Shown here piece after piece: positions 40,298-48,383 of a stretch of 64,000 nt of DNA. Below the pieces are notes generated by a model. That model made no database searches, had not been told where the DNA came from, and saw only the letters and a list, made by a program, of their open reading frames with translations. Made by a program: the position numbers and the translations under genes. Source of the DNA: SFEL01 sp045603585 (GTDB lineage Bacteria; Bacillota; Clostridia; Christensenellales; CAG-138); assembly GCA_045603585.1 (NCBI GenBank), contig JAZUMK010000002.1, forward strand, positions 10,141 to 74,140, read 5' to 3'. Positions within the stretch are counted from its first letter, which is position 1, and every line of letters begins with the position of its first letter.

Positions 40298-42028
40298 ATG
40301 ATGACAAGATGGGCAGAGCAGCTGGACAGGGACAATGTACTGACAGAGTATCCCCGCCCCCAGCTTCGCCGCAATAGCTATATAAATCTCAACGGCCGGT
40401 GGAATTATGCAATAGTGCGGGGCAAGGGCATACCCGACGTTCCGGACGGAGAGATAATCGTACCCTTTTCACCGGAAAGCGTGCTGTCCGGGGTTATGCG
40501 AAAGGTCACACCTGAGGATACCCTGTGGTATATGCGCAGTTTTGAATTGCCTGCGGATTTCAACATAGGCCGCGTGCTGCTGCATTTCGGTGCGGTGGAT
40601 CAGATCGCAACGGTATATCTCAACGGCATTGAGCTTTATACACATATCGGCGGATATACTCCTTTCTCCATAGACATTACCCGGGAGCTGAGGGAAGAAA
40701 ACCAGCTGATAGTAAAAGTAAAGGACCTTACGGATACATCCCACCATACCCGCGGCAAGCAAAAGACCCGCAAGGGAGGCATATGGTACACTCCCCAGAG
40801 CGGAATATGGCAGACGGTATGGATGGAAAGCGTGCCGGAGGAATACATCGAAGGCCTGCATATAACCCCTCTTTACGATGAAGAGGCGGTGGAGATAACC
40901 GTGTTTTCTCAGGCGCAGCGGCCCTGTACTGCGAGGGTAGGCATGGTGGTTGCGGAGGGAGATACAAACGTACCCATCCGCATCAGCCTGCAGGGATTCA
41001 GCCCCTGGACACCGGAAAACCCCTACCTTTACGATTTTTCCGTGCAGATGGGCGAAGACAGGGTGGAAAGCTATTTCGGCATGCGAAAATTCGAAATGAA
41101 GCAGGATGAGGACGGCATAAAGCGGCTGTTCCTGAATGACAAGCCATATTTTCACAGTGGCGTACTGGATCAGGGGTATTGGCCGGATGGGCTGTACACC
41201 CCTGCATCGGATGAAGCCATGATAGCGGATATCCTTGCCATGAAGGAACTGGGCTTCAATATGCTGAGGAAGCACATAAAAATAGAGCCTCTGCGCTGGT
41301 ACTACCACTGCGACAGGCTGGGCATGCTGGTTTGGCAGGATATGGTAAACGGCGGAGGAAAGTACGACAGCCTCGTTGTGACTGCGCCGCTGTTTACAGG
41401 AGCAAACATAAGGGACAATAAGTATTCCCGCTTCAGCAGGGGGGATGAGGCAGGCAGAGAGCAGTTCAAAAAGGAACTGGAGGACATGATAGCCCATCTT
41501 TACAACTGCGTCTCCATTGCCGTATGGGTGCCCTTTAACGAGGGCTGGGGCCAGTTTGATGCGGCGGAAATTGCCGGGCGGGTAAGGCAGATGGATCCCA
41601 CAAGGCTCATTGACCATGTCAGCGGATGGCATGACCAGGGAGCAGGGGACATTTACAGCCGCCATGTGTATTTCAAGCCATATCGTTTCAAGGGAGATGA
41701 TAAGGGCAGAGCCGTGTGCCTGACGGAGTGCGGCGGCTACAGCCTGAGGCTGGAGGGCAGCGGCGAAGCCGCAAGGGAATTTGGCTATAAAAAGCTGAAG
41801 AGCCGCGAGGAGCTTATGGAAGCCTTCCGCAGGCTGTATGAACAAGAGATAATTCCATCAATACCCAAAGGACTGTCCGCCGTGATATATACCCAGCTCA
41901 GCGATGTTGAGGGAGAAACAAACGGCCTGCTTACCTATGACAGAGATATGCTTAAGGTTGACGGAGATGCTGTTAGGGAAATAAACAGCAGGCTGATCTA
42001 TGCTCCTCAGGGAGAGAGCGAAAGCTGA
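40298..42028 (+). CDS. Glycoside hydrolase family 2 protein
   Basis: A 576-residue GH2 enzyme: N-terminal sugar-binding jelly roll (about 20-180, with WYMRSFELP and GIWQTVWMES), an immunoglobulin-like middle domain and a TIM barrel with the acid/base Glu415 (FNEGW) and nucleophile Glu477 (LTECGG). It is shorter than typical beta-galactosidases and lacks further C-terminal domains. There is no signal peptide, so it acts in the cytoplasm on imported sugars; beta-galactosidase, glucuronidase and others are all possible. AGGAGG precedes ATG 40298 by 7 bp; ATG 40301 would also do. Its 3' end overlaps the convergent spoIIP gene by 22 bp. Confidence 0.93.
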   Translation: MMTRWAEQLDRDNVLTEYPRPQLRRNSYINLNGRWNYAIVRGKGIPDVPDGEIIVPFSPESVLSGVMRKVTPEDTLWYMRSFELPADFNIGRVLLHFGAVDQIATVYLNGIELYTHIGGYTPFSIDITRELREENQLIVKVKDLTDTSHHTRGKQKTRKGGIWYTPQSGIWQTVWMESVPEEYIEGLHITPLYDEEAVEITVFSQAQRPCTARVGMVVAEGDTNVPIRISLQGFSPWTPENPYLYDFSVQMGEDRVESYFGMRKFEMKQDEDGIKRLFLNDKPYFHSGVLDQGYWPDGLYTPASDEAMIADILAMKELGFNMLRKHIKIEPLRWYYHCDRLGMLVWQDMVNGGGKYDSLVVTAPLFTGANIRDNKYSRFSRGDEAGREQFKKELEDMIAHLYNCVSIAVWVPFNEGWGQFDAAEIAGRVRQMDPTRLIDHVSGWHDQGAGDIYSRHVYFKPYRFKGDDKGRAVCLTECGGYSLRLEGSGEAAREFGYKKLKSREELMEAFRRLYEQEIIPSIPKGLSAVIYTQLSDVEGETNGLLTYDRDMLKVDGDAVREINSRLIYAPQGESES

Positions 42029-42951
42029 TCGGGGGTTATTCCGCCGCAGTTGGCAATGGCTTCCGATAAAAGGTCAACGCTGTTAAGGGCCTGCTCCAGC
42101 GTATTTGCATTATGCCCTACTTCCACCAGCAGACATTGATCTGATATGTGCTGATTGTACCGGCCGGTTTTTACTCGTATCTCCCGTACCAGTCTTTCAT
42201 CTATATCCGCAATGTATTCTGTGATCCTTTTTGCAAGGGCATAGTTTGCCTCAAAGTCCGGCATCTGGGAATAGCCTGTGCCGGTGGCGCCCTTGCCTGT
42301 ACCGACCACAAACATTATACGGGCGTACTCCTTGCCGTCTATGGAAACATAGTCGGCAATTTCTTTTGGGTCGTTTCCGTATGCGTCCCGGTGTACGTCT
42401 ATGAACATGGTAAGAGAAGGGTACTTTTTCTTATATTTTTCCATGGTTTCCACGGAGCGGGAATAGGCGGTGGCAAGCTTTGGCGGTTCGTGGTTGGTGG
42501 TATCGTGCAGTACGGAGATCCCGTAGCTGCGAAGGCTTTCTGCAAGCTTTTCGCCTACCGCGGTCATATTTTTGTCCTTTTCCGTGGTGCGCCATTTGCT
42601 GCTGTCCTCATAGGTGCTGTCTTTGGTTTTGAAGTATGCTTCGGTGATGTGGGTGTGGTATATGAGTATCCTTGGCTCCTTGCCGCCAAGGTCAATATCC
42701 GGCGCATTGGGTATAAGCTCGATGCTTATGCCGGGAGGGAGTATATCCTGGTCCGGCGGATTATCGGGCTGCTCAGTATACATAGGGGCCACTTGTACAA
42801 AGGGAAACTGCAGGCAAAGCAGCAGATGTTCAAGGCGGATGTTTCCATTGTAATAAGCTCCCATTCTCAGGGAGTATACAAGCAGGCTCAAAATGAACAG
42901 TATCAGCGGTATAGGGTTTAGCTTTGGGGTTTTGCGTCGATTCTTTTGCAT
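42007..42951 (-). CDS. spoIIP: Stage II sporulation protein P
   Basis: SpoIIP is the membrane-bound amidase/endopeptidase of the SpoIIDMP complex that digests septal peptidoglycan and drives engulfment. The 314-residue protein has an N-terminal membrane helix (about 13-33) and a C-terminal amidase domain with ILIYHTHITEAY (zinc histidines), FIDVHRDAYG, IMFVVGTGKGATG and LVEVGHNANTLEQA. GGGAGGG precedes the ATG but sits in the 3' arm of a strong hairpin. It lies downstream of gpr, as in Bacillus. Confidence 0.96.
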   Translation of the reverse strand: MQKNRRKTPKLNPIPLILFILSLLVYSLRMGAYYNGNIRLEHLLLCLQFPFVQVAPMYTEQPDNPPDQDILPPGISIELIPNAPDIDLGGKEPRILIYHTHITEAYFKTKDSTYEDSSKWRTTEKDKNMTAVGEKLAESLRSYGISVLHDTTNHEPPKLATAYSRSVETMEKYKKKYPSLTMFIDVHRDAYGNDPKEIADYVSIDGKEYARIMFVVGTGKGATGTGYSQMPDFEANYALAKRITEYIADIDERLVREIRVKTGRYNQHISDQCLLVEVGHNANTLEQALNSVDLLSEAIANCGGITPDQLSLSP

Positions 42952-42960
42952 AGCGTGACA

Positions 42961-42992
42961 AGCCCTCCCTTAAATTGTTATGAGGGAGGGCT
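42961..42992 (-). promoter_or_regulatory. Hairpin that sequesters the spoIIP ribosome site
   Basis: AGCCCTCCCT (42961-42970) pairs perfectly with AGGGAGGGCT (42983-42992) around a 12-nt loop. On the minus-strand transcript the arm nearer the start codon is the spoIIP Shine-Dalgarno. No T-run follows, so it is not a standard terminator. Confidence 0.6.
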
Positions 42993-43002
42993 GTGCGGTA
43001 TG

Positions 43003-43926
43003 CTATGCGGTAAGCATTCGTATGTGTTCGTAATCCGCATCAAACAGGGCGAGGTTTATGGCGTCACCGATTATGCGGGACATATCCTCCACGATGGCAT
43101 CTATATCCTTGGGGGTGACTACCATCGGGCCGAGATTTTCGCTTATTACCTCTGCCGCAAGGCCGCGGAGCTTTTGCTCATCGCCGTGAAGGCCGGTTTT
43201 ATCCGCAATGAGGGAAATCACCTCCTGAGAGATGGTGGCGGCATGCACTACCATAGGCACGCCGATGGCTATAACGGGCACGCCGAAAACTTCTTCGGTA
43301 AGGCCCTTTCGGGTATTGCCCACGCCGCTGCCGGGGCTTATACCGGTATCGGTAAGCTGTATTGTGGTGCTGATGCGGGCAGCGCGGCGGGAAGCGAGAG
43401 CATCCACCGCAATTATCAGGTCGGGCTTTATGTGTTCCGCAATGCCCCGGATTACCTCCATGGTTTCTACGCCTGTGGAGCCGAGTACGCCGGGAGCAAC
43501 CGAGCATACCGAGCGAACAGGCCCCGGCAGGGCTTCCGGCATGTATTCGTTTATGTGGCGGGTAACGAATACCTTTTCCGCAGTTCTTGGGCCAAGGGAA
43601 TCCGGTGTGATCGCCCTGTTGCCAAGACCCACCACCAGCACAGTTGCCTTATCGGGAAGATAGCCTGATATGTGCATTATTTCTTGGGAAAGGGCTTTGC
43701 TGATTTCCTCAAACAGAGGGAGGTGCCTGTTGGCAAGGGCGGGGGAGTCCAGCGTTACATACAGGCCCATGGGCTTGTCCAGTTTGGCTGCAGCCTGATG
43801 GGTTTCTATCTTTATGCGGGATACGGAATAATCCTGCTTTTCCTCCGTATGCTCTGTAACGCCCCGAATATCGGGATTAAGCTCCCGGGATTCCATTGCA
43901 AGGTCGGTATATATGCTGTTTGACAT
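43003..43926 (-). CDS. gpr: GPR germination protease
   Basis: GPR degrades the small acid-soluble proteins that coat spore DNA, at germination. The 307-residue protein matches the aspartic-type GPR family: an N-terminal zymogen region (TDLAMESRELN near 7-17; the mature enzyme is made by autoprocessing near here), LVVGLGNRAITPDSLGP, APGVLGSTGVET, IAVDALASR and a conserved C-terminal half. The frame can be read to 44445, but the start at 43926 (MSNSIYTDLA) has AGGAGCTG about 10 bp upstream. It is divergent from rpsT, a gene order conserved in Bacillus and clostridia. Confidence 0.96.
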   Translation of the reverse strand: MSNSIYTDLAMESRELNPDIRGVTEHTEEKQDYSVSRIKIETHQAAAKLDKPMGLYVTLDSPALANRHLPLFEEISKALSQEIMHISGYLPDKATVLVVGLGNRAITPDSLGPRTAEKVFVTRHINEYMPEALPGPVRSVCSVAPGVLGSTGVETMEVIRGIAEHIKPDLIIAVDALASRRAARISTTIQLTDTGISPGSGVGNTRKGLTEEVFGVPVIAIGVPMVVHAATISQEVISLIADKTGLHGDEQKLRGLAAEVISENLGPMVVTPKDIDAIVEDMSRIIGDAINLALFDADYEHIRMLTA

Positions 43927-43958
43927 GGTTTTTTCAGCTCCTAAAAATAATATACTTG

Positions 43959-43988
43959 TATTATGGCGTAAAAGCCGATACAATATTT
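43959..43988 (-). promoter_or_regulatory. Possible sigma-F/sigma-G promoter of gpr
   Basis: On the minus strand CATAATA (43965-43959) fits the sigma-G -10 consensus CATWHTA, with AAATA (43988-43984) 18 bp upstream near the expected -35 (GHATR, 4 of 5). Forespore control of gpr is known in Bacillus; the match here is by eye. Confidence 0.45.
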
Positions 43989-44020
43989 TGCGGAAAAACA
44001 CCGAAACAGAAAAAATGGGC

Positions 44021-44049
44021 TTGCATTGGGCAGGTTCATATGATATAAT
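44021..44049 (+). promoter_or_regulatory. Sigma-A promoter of rpsT
   Basis: TTGCAT (44021-44026), 17-bp spacer, TATAAT (44044-44049), giving a leader of about 35 nt. Confidence 0.75.
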
Positions 44050-44088
44050 GCATTCTGTTCGAGTAAAAAACACAGGGGGTGAATTGTT

Positions 44089-44349
44089 TTGGCTAACCAT
44101 AAGTCCGCTTTGAAGCGCGTAGGCGTCAGCGAGAAGAAGAATCTTCGCAACCGCATGATCACTTCTCAGGTTAAGACTGCTGTTAAGAGCTTTGATAAGG
44201 CTCTGGCTTCCGATGACAAGGCCGCTATTGATAGCGCCTATGTTAACGCTGTAAGCACCGTCGATAAGGCAGCCGGTAAGGGCGTTATCCATAAGAACGC
44301 TGCTGATCGCAAAAAGGCTCAGTTGGCAATAAAGCTGGCGGCAAAATAA
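44089..44349 (+). CDS. rpsT: 30S ribosomal protein S20
   Basis: S20 binds 16S rRNA early in small-subunit assembly. The 86-residue, lysine-rich helical protein has the family N-terminus ANHKSALKR and a final HKNAADRKKAQLA helix. It starts with TTG at 44089, supported by AGGGGGTGA at 44074-44082; no ATG fits. A UUG start is also known for E. coli rpsT, where it is part of autogenous control; whether that applies here is unknown. A terminator follows 38 bp after the stop. Confidence 0.97.
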   Translation: MANHKSALKRVGVSEKKNLRNRMITSQVKTAVKSFDKALASDDKAAIDSAYVNAVSTVDKAAGKGVIHKNAADRKKAQLAIKLAAK

Positions 44350-44387
44350 AGCCAAAAGAATTGCCCGTTTAATAGACGCGTTAAAGG

Positions 44388-44409
44388 CCAACCAACAGGT
44401 TGGTTTTTT
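44388..44409 (+). terminator. Terminator of rpsT
   Basis: CCAACC-AACA-GGTTGG (44388-44403) followed by six T. It ends 26 bp before the next start codon. Confidence 0.88.
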
Positions 44410-44434
44410 CGTGCGAAAGGGAGGAGTTTCCTTT

Positions 44435-45328
44435 ATGAAGAACAAAGGCGTTTACTATGCGCTGGGCGCAGGCATAAGCTGGGGCGTAAGCCTTGGTATT
44501 TTTGCCAGATATATGACCGCTTTCGGCTTTACTGCAATGCAGATATCCGCAGTGCGTACCACTATCAGCGCCATAACCTTTTTAGTGCTTGCCCTTATAA
44601 CAGACCGAGGCGCTTTCAAGCTTCATCTGAAGGACAGCTGGATATTCCTCTGTTCCGGCTTTATCAGCGTAACGCTGTTTTGCTGGTGCTATTTCACCGC
44701 TACGCAGAACTGCTCTTTGGCGGTGGCGGGCATATTGCAGTACACCGCCCCAATATGGGTGGTGGTACTGTCGGCTATCGTATTTAAAGAGCGCATCACA
44801 AAGGTTAAATTCTGGGCAATGGTGGTTGCCATTGCGGGCAGCGTGCTGGTCAGCGGAATAACCGAGGGCGTGGGCAGCGTTTCCGCATACGGCATATTCG
44901 CCGGCGTACTGTCCGGCTTTGTATATGGCCTGTACACCATATTTACCCGCTTTGCGGTGCCCAAGTACCGTGCCATGACAATAAACGTTTATACCTTTAT
45001 TGTGGCATCTGTATCTTCCCTGCTGATGGCAGGCCCTGTAAAAACAGTTTCCGCGGTATGCACTCCCGAGGTTCTGCCTGTGGCAATAATCGGCGGCATA
45101 ATGTGCGCTGCAGTGCCCTATTACCTTTATAATAAGGGCATGGAAACTTTGGACAACGGAAAGGCCAGCATACTGGCTACCATAGAGCCCGTGCTTGCGG
45201 TAATGGTATCCGTGTTCATCTTCAAGGAGCCCCTCAGTCTTGCCGCATTTATCGGCATAGTGATGATACTGGGCGCAGTACTGTCCATCGCGCTGTACAA
45301 GGAAAAGTCCATCGCTCAGGAAAAATAA
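44435..45328 (+). CDS. EamA/DMT-family transporter
   Basis: A 297-residue membrane protein with ten predicted helices in two EamA repeats (about 10-140 and 155-290). It starts MKNKGVYYALGAGISWG; the second repeat ends with TIEPVLAVMVSVFIFKEPL, the typical EamA ending. DMT transporters of this type export metabolites or amino acids; the substrate is not predictable. GGGAGGAG lies before ATG 44435. The rpsT terminator just upstream leaves little room for its own promoter, so expression may come from readthrough. Confidence 0.92.
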   Translation: MKNKGVYYALGAGISWGVSLGIFARYMTAFGFTAMQISAVRTTISAITFLVLALITDRGAFKLHLKDSWIFLCSGFISVTLFCWCYFTATQNCSLAVAGILQYTAPIWVVVLSAIVFKERITKVKFWAMVVAIAGSVLVSGITEGVGSVSAYGIFAGVLSGFVYGLYTIFTRFAVPKYRAMTINVYTFIVASVSSLLMAGPVKTVSAVCTPEVLPVAIIGGIMCAAVPYYLYNKGMETLDNGKASILATIEPVLAVMVSVFIFKEPLSLAAFIGIVMILGAVLSIALYKEKSIAQEK

Positions 45329-45342
45329 ATACATACAAAAAC

Positions 45343-45370
45343 AAAGTCCGAAGCAATTCGGACTTTTTTG
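45343..45370 (+). terminator. Terminator of the EamA gene
   Basis: AAAGTCCGAA / TTCGGACTTT 10-bp stem with GCAA loop and a T6 run. Confidence 0.9.
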
Positions 45371-45488
45371 TGAAATGAGGGAAAAAAGAAAAAATCTTTA
45401 AAGGAATTTGCCCTTTTGCGAAGAAAAACACAAGGTAAGGGAATTTTACTCTTTGAGTATATCAAAGCCCTTTAAGGAGGCTTTTATC

Positions 45489-46511
45489 ATGATAAGCAGC
45501 AAAACATTCAGACAGCATGTGGAAGAAAGCGAGCGTACGGTTCTTTCGCCTTATGCGGCATTTTCTGCAGATACAAAGGGCAGGGAGCGGCCCCTTGAGC
45601 CCTGTCCTGTCCGTACCGAATACATCAGGGACAGGGATAAAATAATACACTGCAAATCCTTCCGCAGGCTCAAGCATAAAACTCAGGTTTTCCTTTCTCC
45701 CATAGGGGACCATTACCGCACCCGCCTTACCCATACCCTTGAGGTGAGCCAGATTGCCCGAACCATAGCAAGGGGTTTGCGCCTCAATGAGGATCTTACC
45801 GAGGCTATTGCGCTGGGCCATGACTTGGGACATACTCCCTTTGGCCATGCAGGTGAAGCGGTGCTGGATGAGATACTCAAGGATGAAGGGGGATTTGAGC
45901 ACAACGAGCAGAGCATCCGTGTGGTGGAAAAGCTGGAAAATGACGGCAGGGGCCTGAACCTTACCCTTGAGGTGCGGGACGGCATACGGCATCACAAAAA
46001 GAACGGCACTCCCATGACTCTGGAAGGGTATGTGGTAAGCTATGCAGACCGCATTGCCTACATAAATCACGACATAGACGACGCGATACGCGCAGGCATA
46101 CTTTCCACGGATGACCTTCCCGAAAGCTGCCTTGATGTGCTGGGGCGCAGCCACGGCGAAAGGATAAATACGCTTATTCTGGACCTGCTGGAGCATAGCT
46201 TTATGCAGCCCCGCATTGCCATGAGCGAGGATGTTATGGCACAATTCAACGTCCTCAGGGATTTCATGTTTGAAAACGTGTATCTCAATGGGCGGGCAAA
46301 GGGCGAGGAAGACAAGGGCAAGCATCTTGTGGAGCAGCTGTTTGGCTACTACCTCAATCATGTGGAACTATTGCCTCCGGAATTTCTTATGAACCTTGAA
46401 GCGGATGGCGCAAAGCGGGTTGTTGCGGATTACATCGCCTGTATGACGGACACCTATGCCATATCTCAATTTGAAAAGCTGTTTGTGCCAAGGGAATGGA
46501 GCAACCTGTAA
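45489..46511 (+). CDS. dgt: Deoxyguanosinetriphosphate triphosphohydrolase-like protein
   Basis: An HD-domain dNTP triphosphohydrolase that releases triphosphate from dGTP or other dNTPs and so influences nucleotide pools. The 340-residue protein shows KSFRRLKHKTQVFL, RLTHTLEVSQIART (first metal His), the HD pair in LGHDLGHTPFGH and HHKKNGTPMTLEG-YVVSYADR (distal Asp). AAGGAGG is 10 bp before ATG 45489; the frame upstream to 45408 is not supported. The order dgt-dnaG-rpoD is a common clostridial arrangement. Confidence 0.93.
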   Translation: MISSKTFRQHVEESERTVLSPYAAFSADTKGRERPLEPCPVRTEYIRDRDKIIHCKSFRRLKHKTQVFLSPIGDHYRTRLTHTLEVSQIARTIARGLRLNEDLTEAIALGHDLGHTPFGHAGEAVLDEILKDEGGFEHNEQSIRVVEKLENDGRGLNLTLEVRDGIRHHKKNGTPMTLEGYVVSYADRIAYINHDIDDAIRAGILSTDDLPESCLDVLGRSHGERINTLILDLLEHSFMQPRIAMSEDVMAQFNVLRDFMFENVYLNGRAKGEEDKGKHLVEQLFGYYLNHVELLPPEFLMNLEADGAKRVVADYIACMTDTYAISQFEKLFVPREWSNL

Positions 46512-46582
46512 AAATAAAAAAAGGAGTTTTGCGATTTTTGTCGAATAAGATAAATTGTGCGTAAAAAAGAAAGGGGGAGGCC

Positions 46583-48343
46583 ATGGCAAGATTTCCTGAT
46601 TCATGGATGAGCGAGCTGCTGAGCAAAAGCGATATTGCGTCCATAGCCTCCGAATATACCCTTCTTAAGCCCAAGGGAAAGCGGCTTTGGGGCTGCTGCC
46701 CCTTTCACAGCGAAAAAACTCCGTCCTTTTCCGTATCCACGGATACTCAGCTGTATTATTGCTTTGGCTGCCATGCAGGCGGCAGCGTGGTGCAGTTCGT
46801 TATGGAAATGGAAAAGCTCAGCTATATCGGTGCCATAAAATATCTTGCTCAAAGGGTGGGTATGGAACTGCCCGATGAGGTGGATGACGATAAGCTCCGC
46901 AAGGAGCGGGCGGTAAAGGAGCGGCTGTATGCCGCCTGCAAAACCGCCGCGATATTTTACCACGAAAAGCTCATGTCTCCCGAGGGCAAAACCGCCCAGC
47001 AATACCTTGCAAAGCGTGGAATAGACGGCGCCATTGCCACAAAATTCGGCCTTGGCTATGCGCCTCCCGGATGGGACAACCTGCTCAAATACATGAAAGC
47101 TCAGGGCTTCACTGAAAAAGAGCTTGTTTCCGCCGGCCTTGCAGTGCAGAGCGGCAAGGGGGACAGATGCTATGACGCCTATCGTGACAGAGTTATTTTC
47201 CCAATAATCAACACCTACAAGCGGGTACTGGGCTTCGGCGCCCGTACCATGGGAGATGACACCCCCAAATACCTTAATACCGGCGACACCCCGATATTCA
47301 ACAAGCGCAACAACCTATATGCCATAAATCTGCAAAAGGGCGAGCATAATGCAGACCTTATAATGGTAGAGGGCTATATGGATGTTATCAGCCTGTACAA
47401 GGCGGGAGTAAAGAACGCGGTTGCCAGCCTTGGCACCGCCCTTACTCAGCAGCAGGCAAGGCTTATAAAGCGCTTTGTGCCGCGGGTATACATCAGCTAC
47501 GACGGCGATTCCGCAGGGCAGAATGCCACCCTTCGCGGCCTTGATATCCTTGCAAAAGAGGGTCTTGAGGTGAGGGTTATAGTGATTCCAAACGGCATGG
47601 ATCCCGATGATTACGCCAGAAAGTTCGGCGGGGAAGAATACCTTTCCCTTAAGGACAAGGCCATCACGCTCAATGCCTTCAAGCTGGACAGCCTTATGTA
47701 TGGGCTGGATCTTAACACGGCGGACGGCCGGGAGGAATACGCCAAAAAGGCATGCGCCCTTCTTTCTGAGCTGCAGCCTGTTGAGCAGGAGCGATACATT
47801 CCTGCCGTAGCCCGCAGGACAGGCCTTTCTGCGGATACCATAAAGCGCCAATGCGGTCTTACCCCCGGTGTGGAAGGGAATATCATTGGCAATAATCGGA
47901 ATACTAAGCAGAAATCAAGGGAAATATCTCAGGGACCCAATAAAGCCGAGATATCCCTGCTCAGCTGCATGATAAACTCGCCGGATGCGTTGCTGTATGC
48001 CATGAACAAAATGGCGGAATACGGCATTGGGTTTTCCTCAGAGGGGCTGGATGAGTTCGCGGCGGAGCTGCTGGCATTTAACGCCGCAGGAGAAAAGCCC
48101 AACATTCCCGTAATGCTTTCCGCATTGCCGTCAGAGGCGGCGGAAGCTGTAAGCGCGGCGCTGGGGATGGATGAGCAGCTGATAGACCCTGAGGCCACAG
48201 CAGAGGACTGCATAAGGATCATCGCAAGAACTCAGCTGGATCAGCAAATCACCGAGTTGGCCGCACAAATGGAACAGAATGGCGACAGCCGGGTAAGAAA
48301 CGAATATATGAGGCTTGTAAAAATGCGGGCTTCATTAAAATAA
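46583..48343 (+). CDS. dnaG: DNA primase
   Basis: DnaG synthesises RNA primers for replication. The 586-residue protein has an N-terminal zinc ribbon (Cys39, His42, Cys60, Cys63; CPFHSEK and CFGCH), the TOPRIM core with MVEGYMDVISLYKAG (acidic metal site) and YISYDGDSAGQNA, and a C-terminal helicase-interaction domain (about 450-586) that is divergent, as usual. A GGGGGAGG ribosome site precedes the ATG. rpoD follows after 40 bp, forming the classical macromolecular synthesis unit. Confidence 0.98.
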   Translation: MARFPDSWMSELLSKSDIASIASEYTLLKPKGKRLWGCCPFHSEKTPSFSVSTDTQLYYCFGCHAGGSVVQFVMEMEKLSYIGAIKYLAQRVGMELPDEVDDDKLRKERAVKERLYAACKTAAIFYHEKLMSPEGKTAQQYLAKRGIDGAIATKFGLGYAPPGWDNLLKYMKAQGFTEKELVSAGLAVQSGKGDRCYDAYRDRVIFPIINTYKRVLGFGARTMGDDTPKYLNTGDTPIFNKRNNLYAINLQKGEHNADLIMVEGYMDVISLYKAGVKNAVASLGTALTQQQARLIKRFVPRVYISYDGDSAGQNATLRGLDILAKEGLEVRVIVIPNGMDPDDYARKFGGEEYLSLKDKAITLNAFKLDSLMYGLDLNTADGREEYAKKACALLSELQPVEQERYIPAVARRTGLSADTIKRQCGLTPGVEGNIIGNNRNTKQKSREISQGPNKAEISLLSCMINSPDALLYAMNKMAEYGIGFSSEGLDEFAAELLAFNAAGEKPNIPVMLSALPSEAAEAVSAALGMDEQLIDPEATAEDCIRIIARTQLDQQITELAAQMEQNGDSRVRNEYMRLVKMRASLK

Positions 48344-48383
48344 ACGTAACACAACTTAAATAAATCAAAAGGAGAAACTGGTT

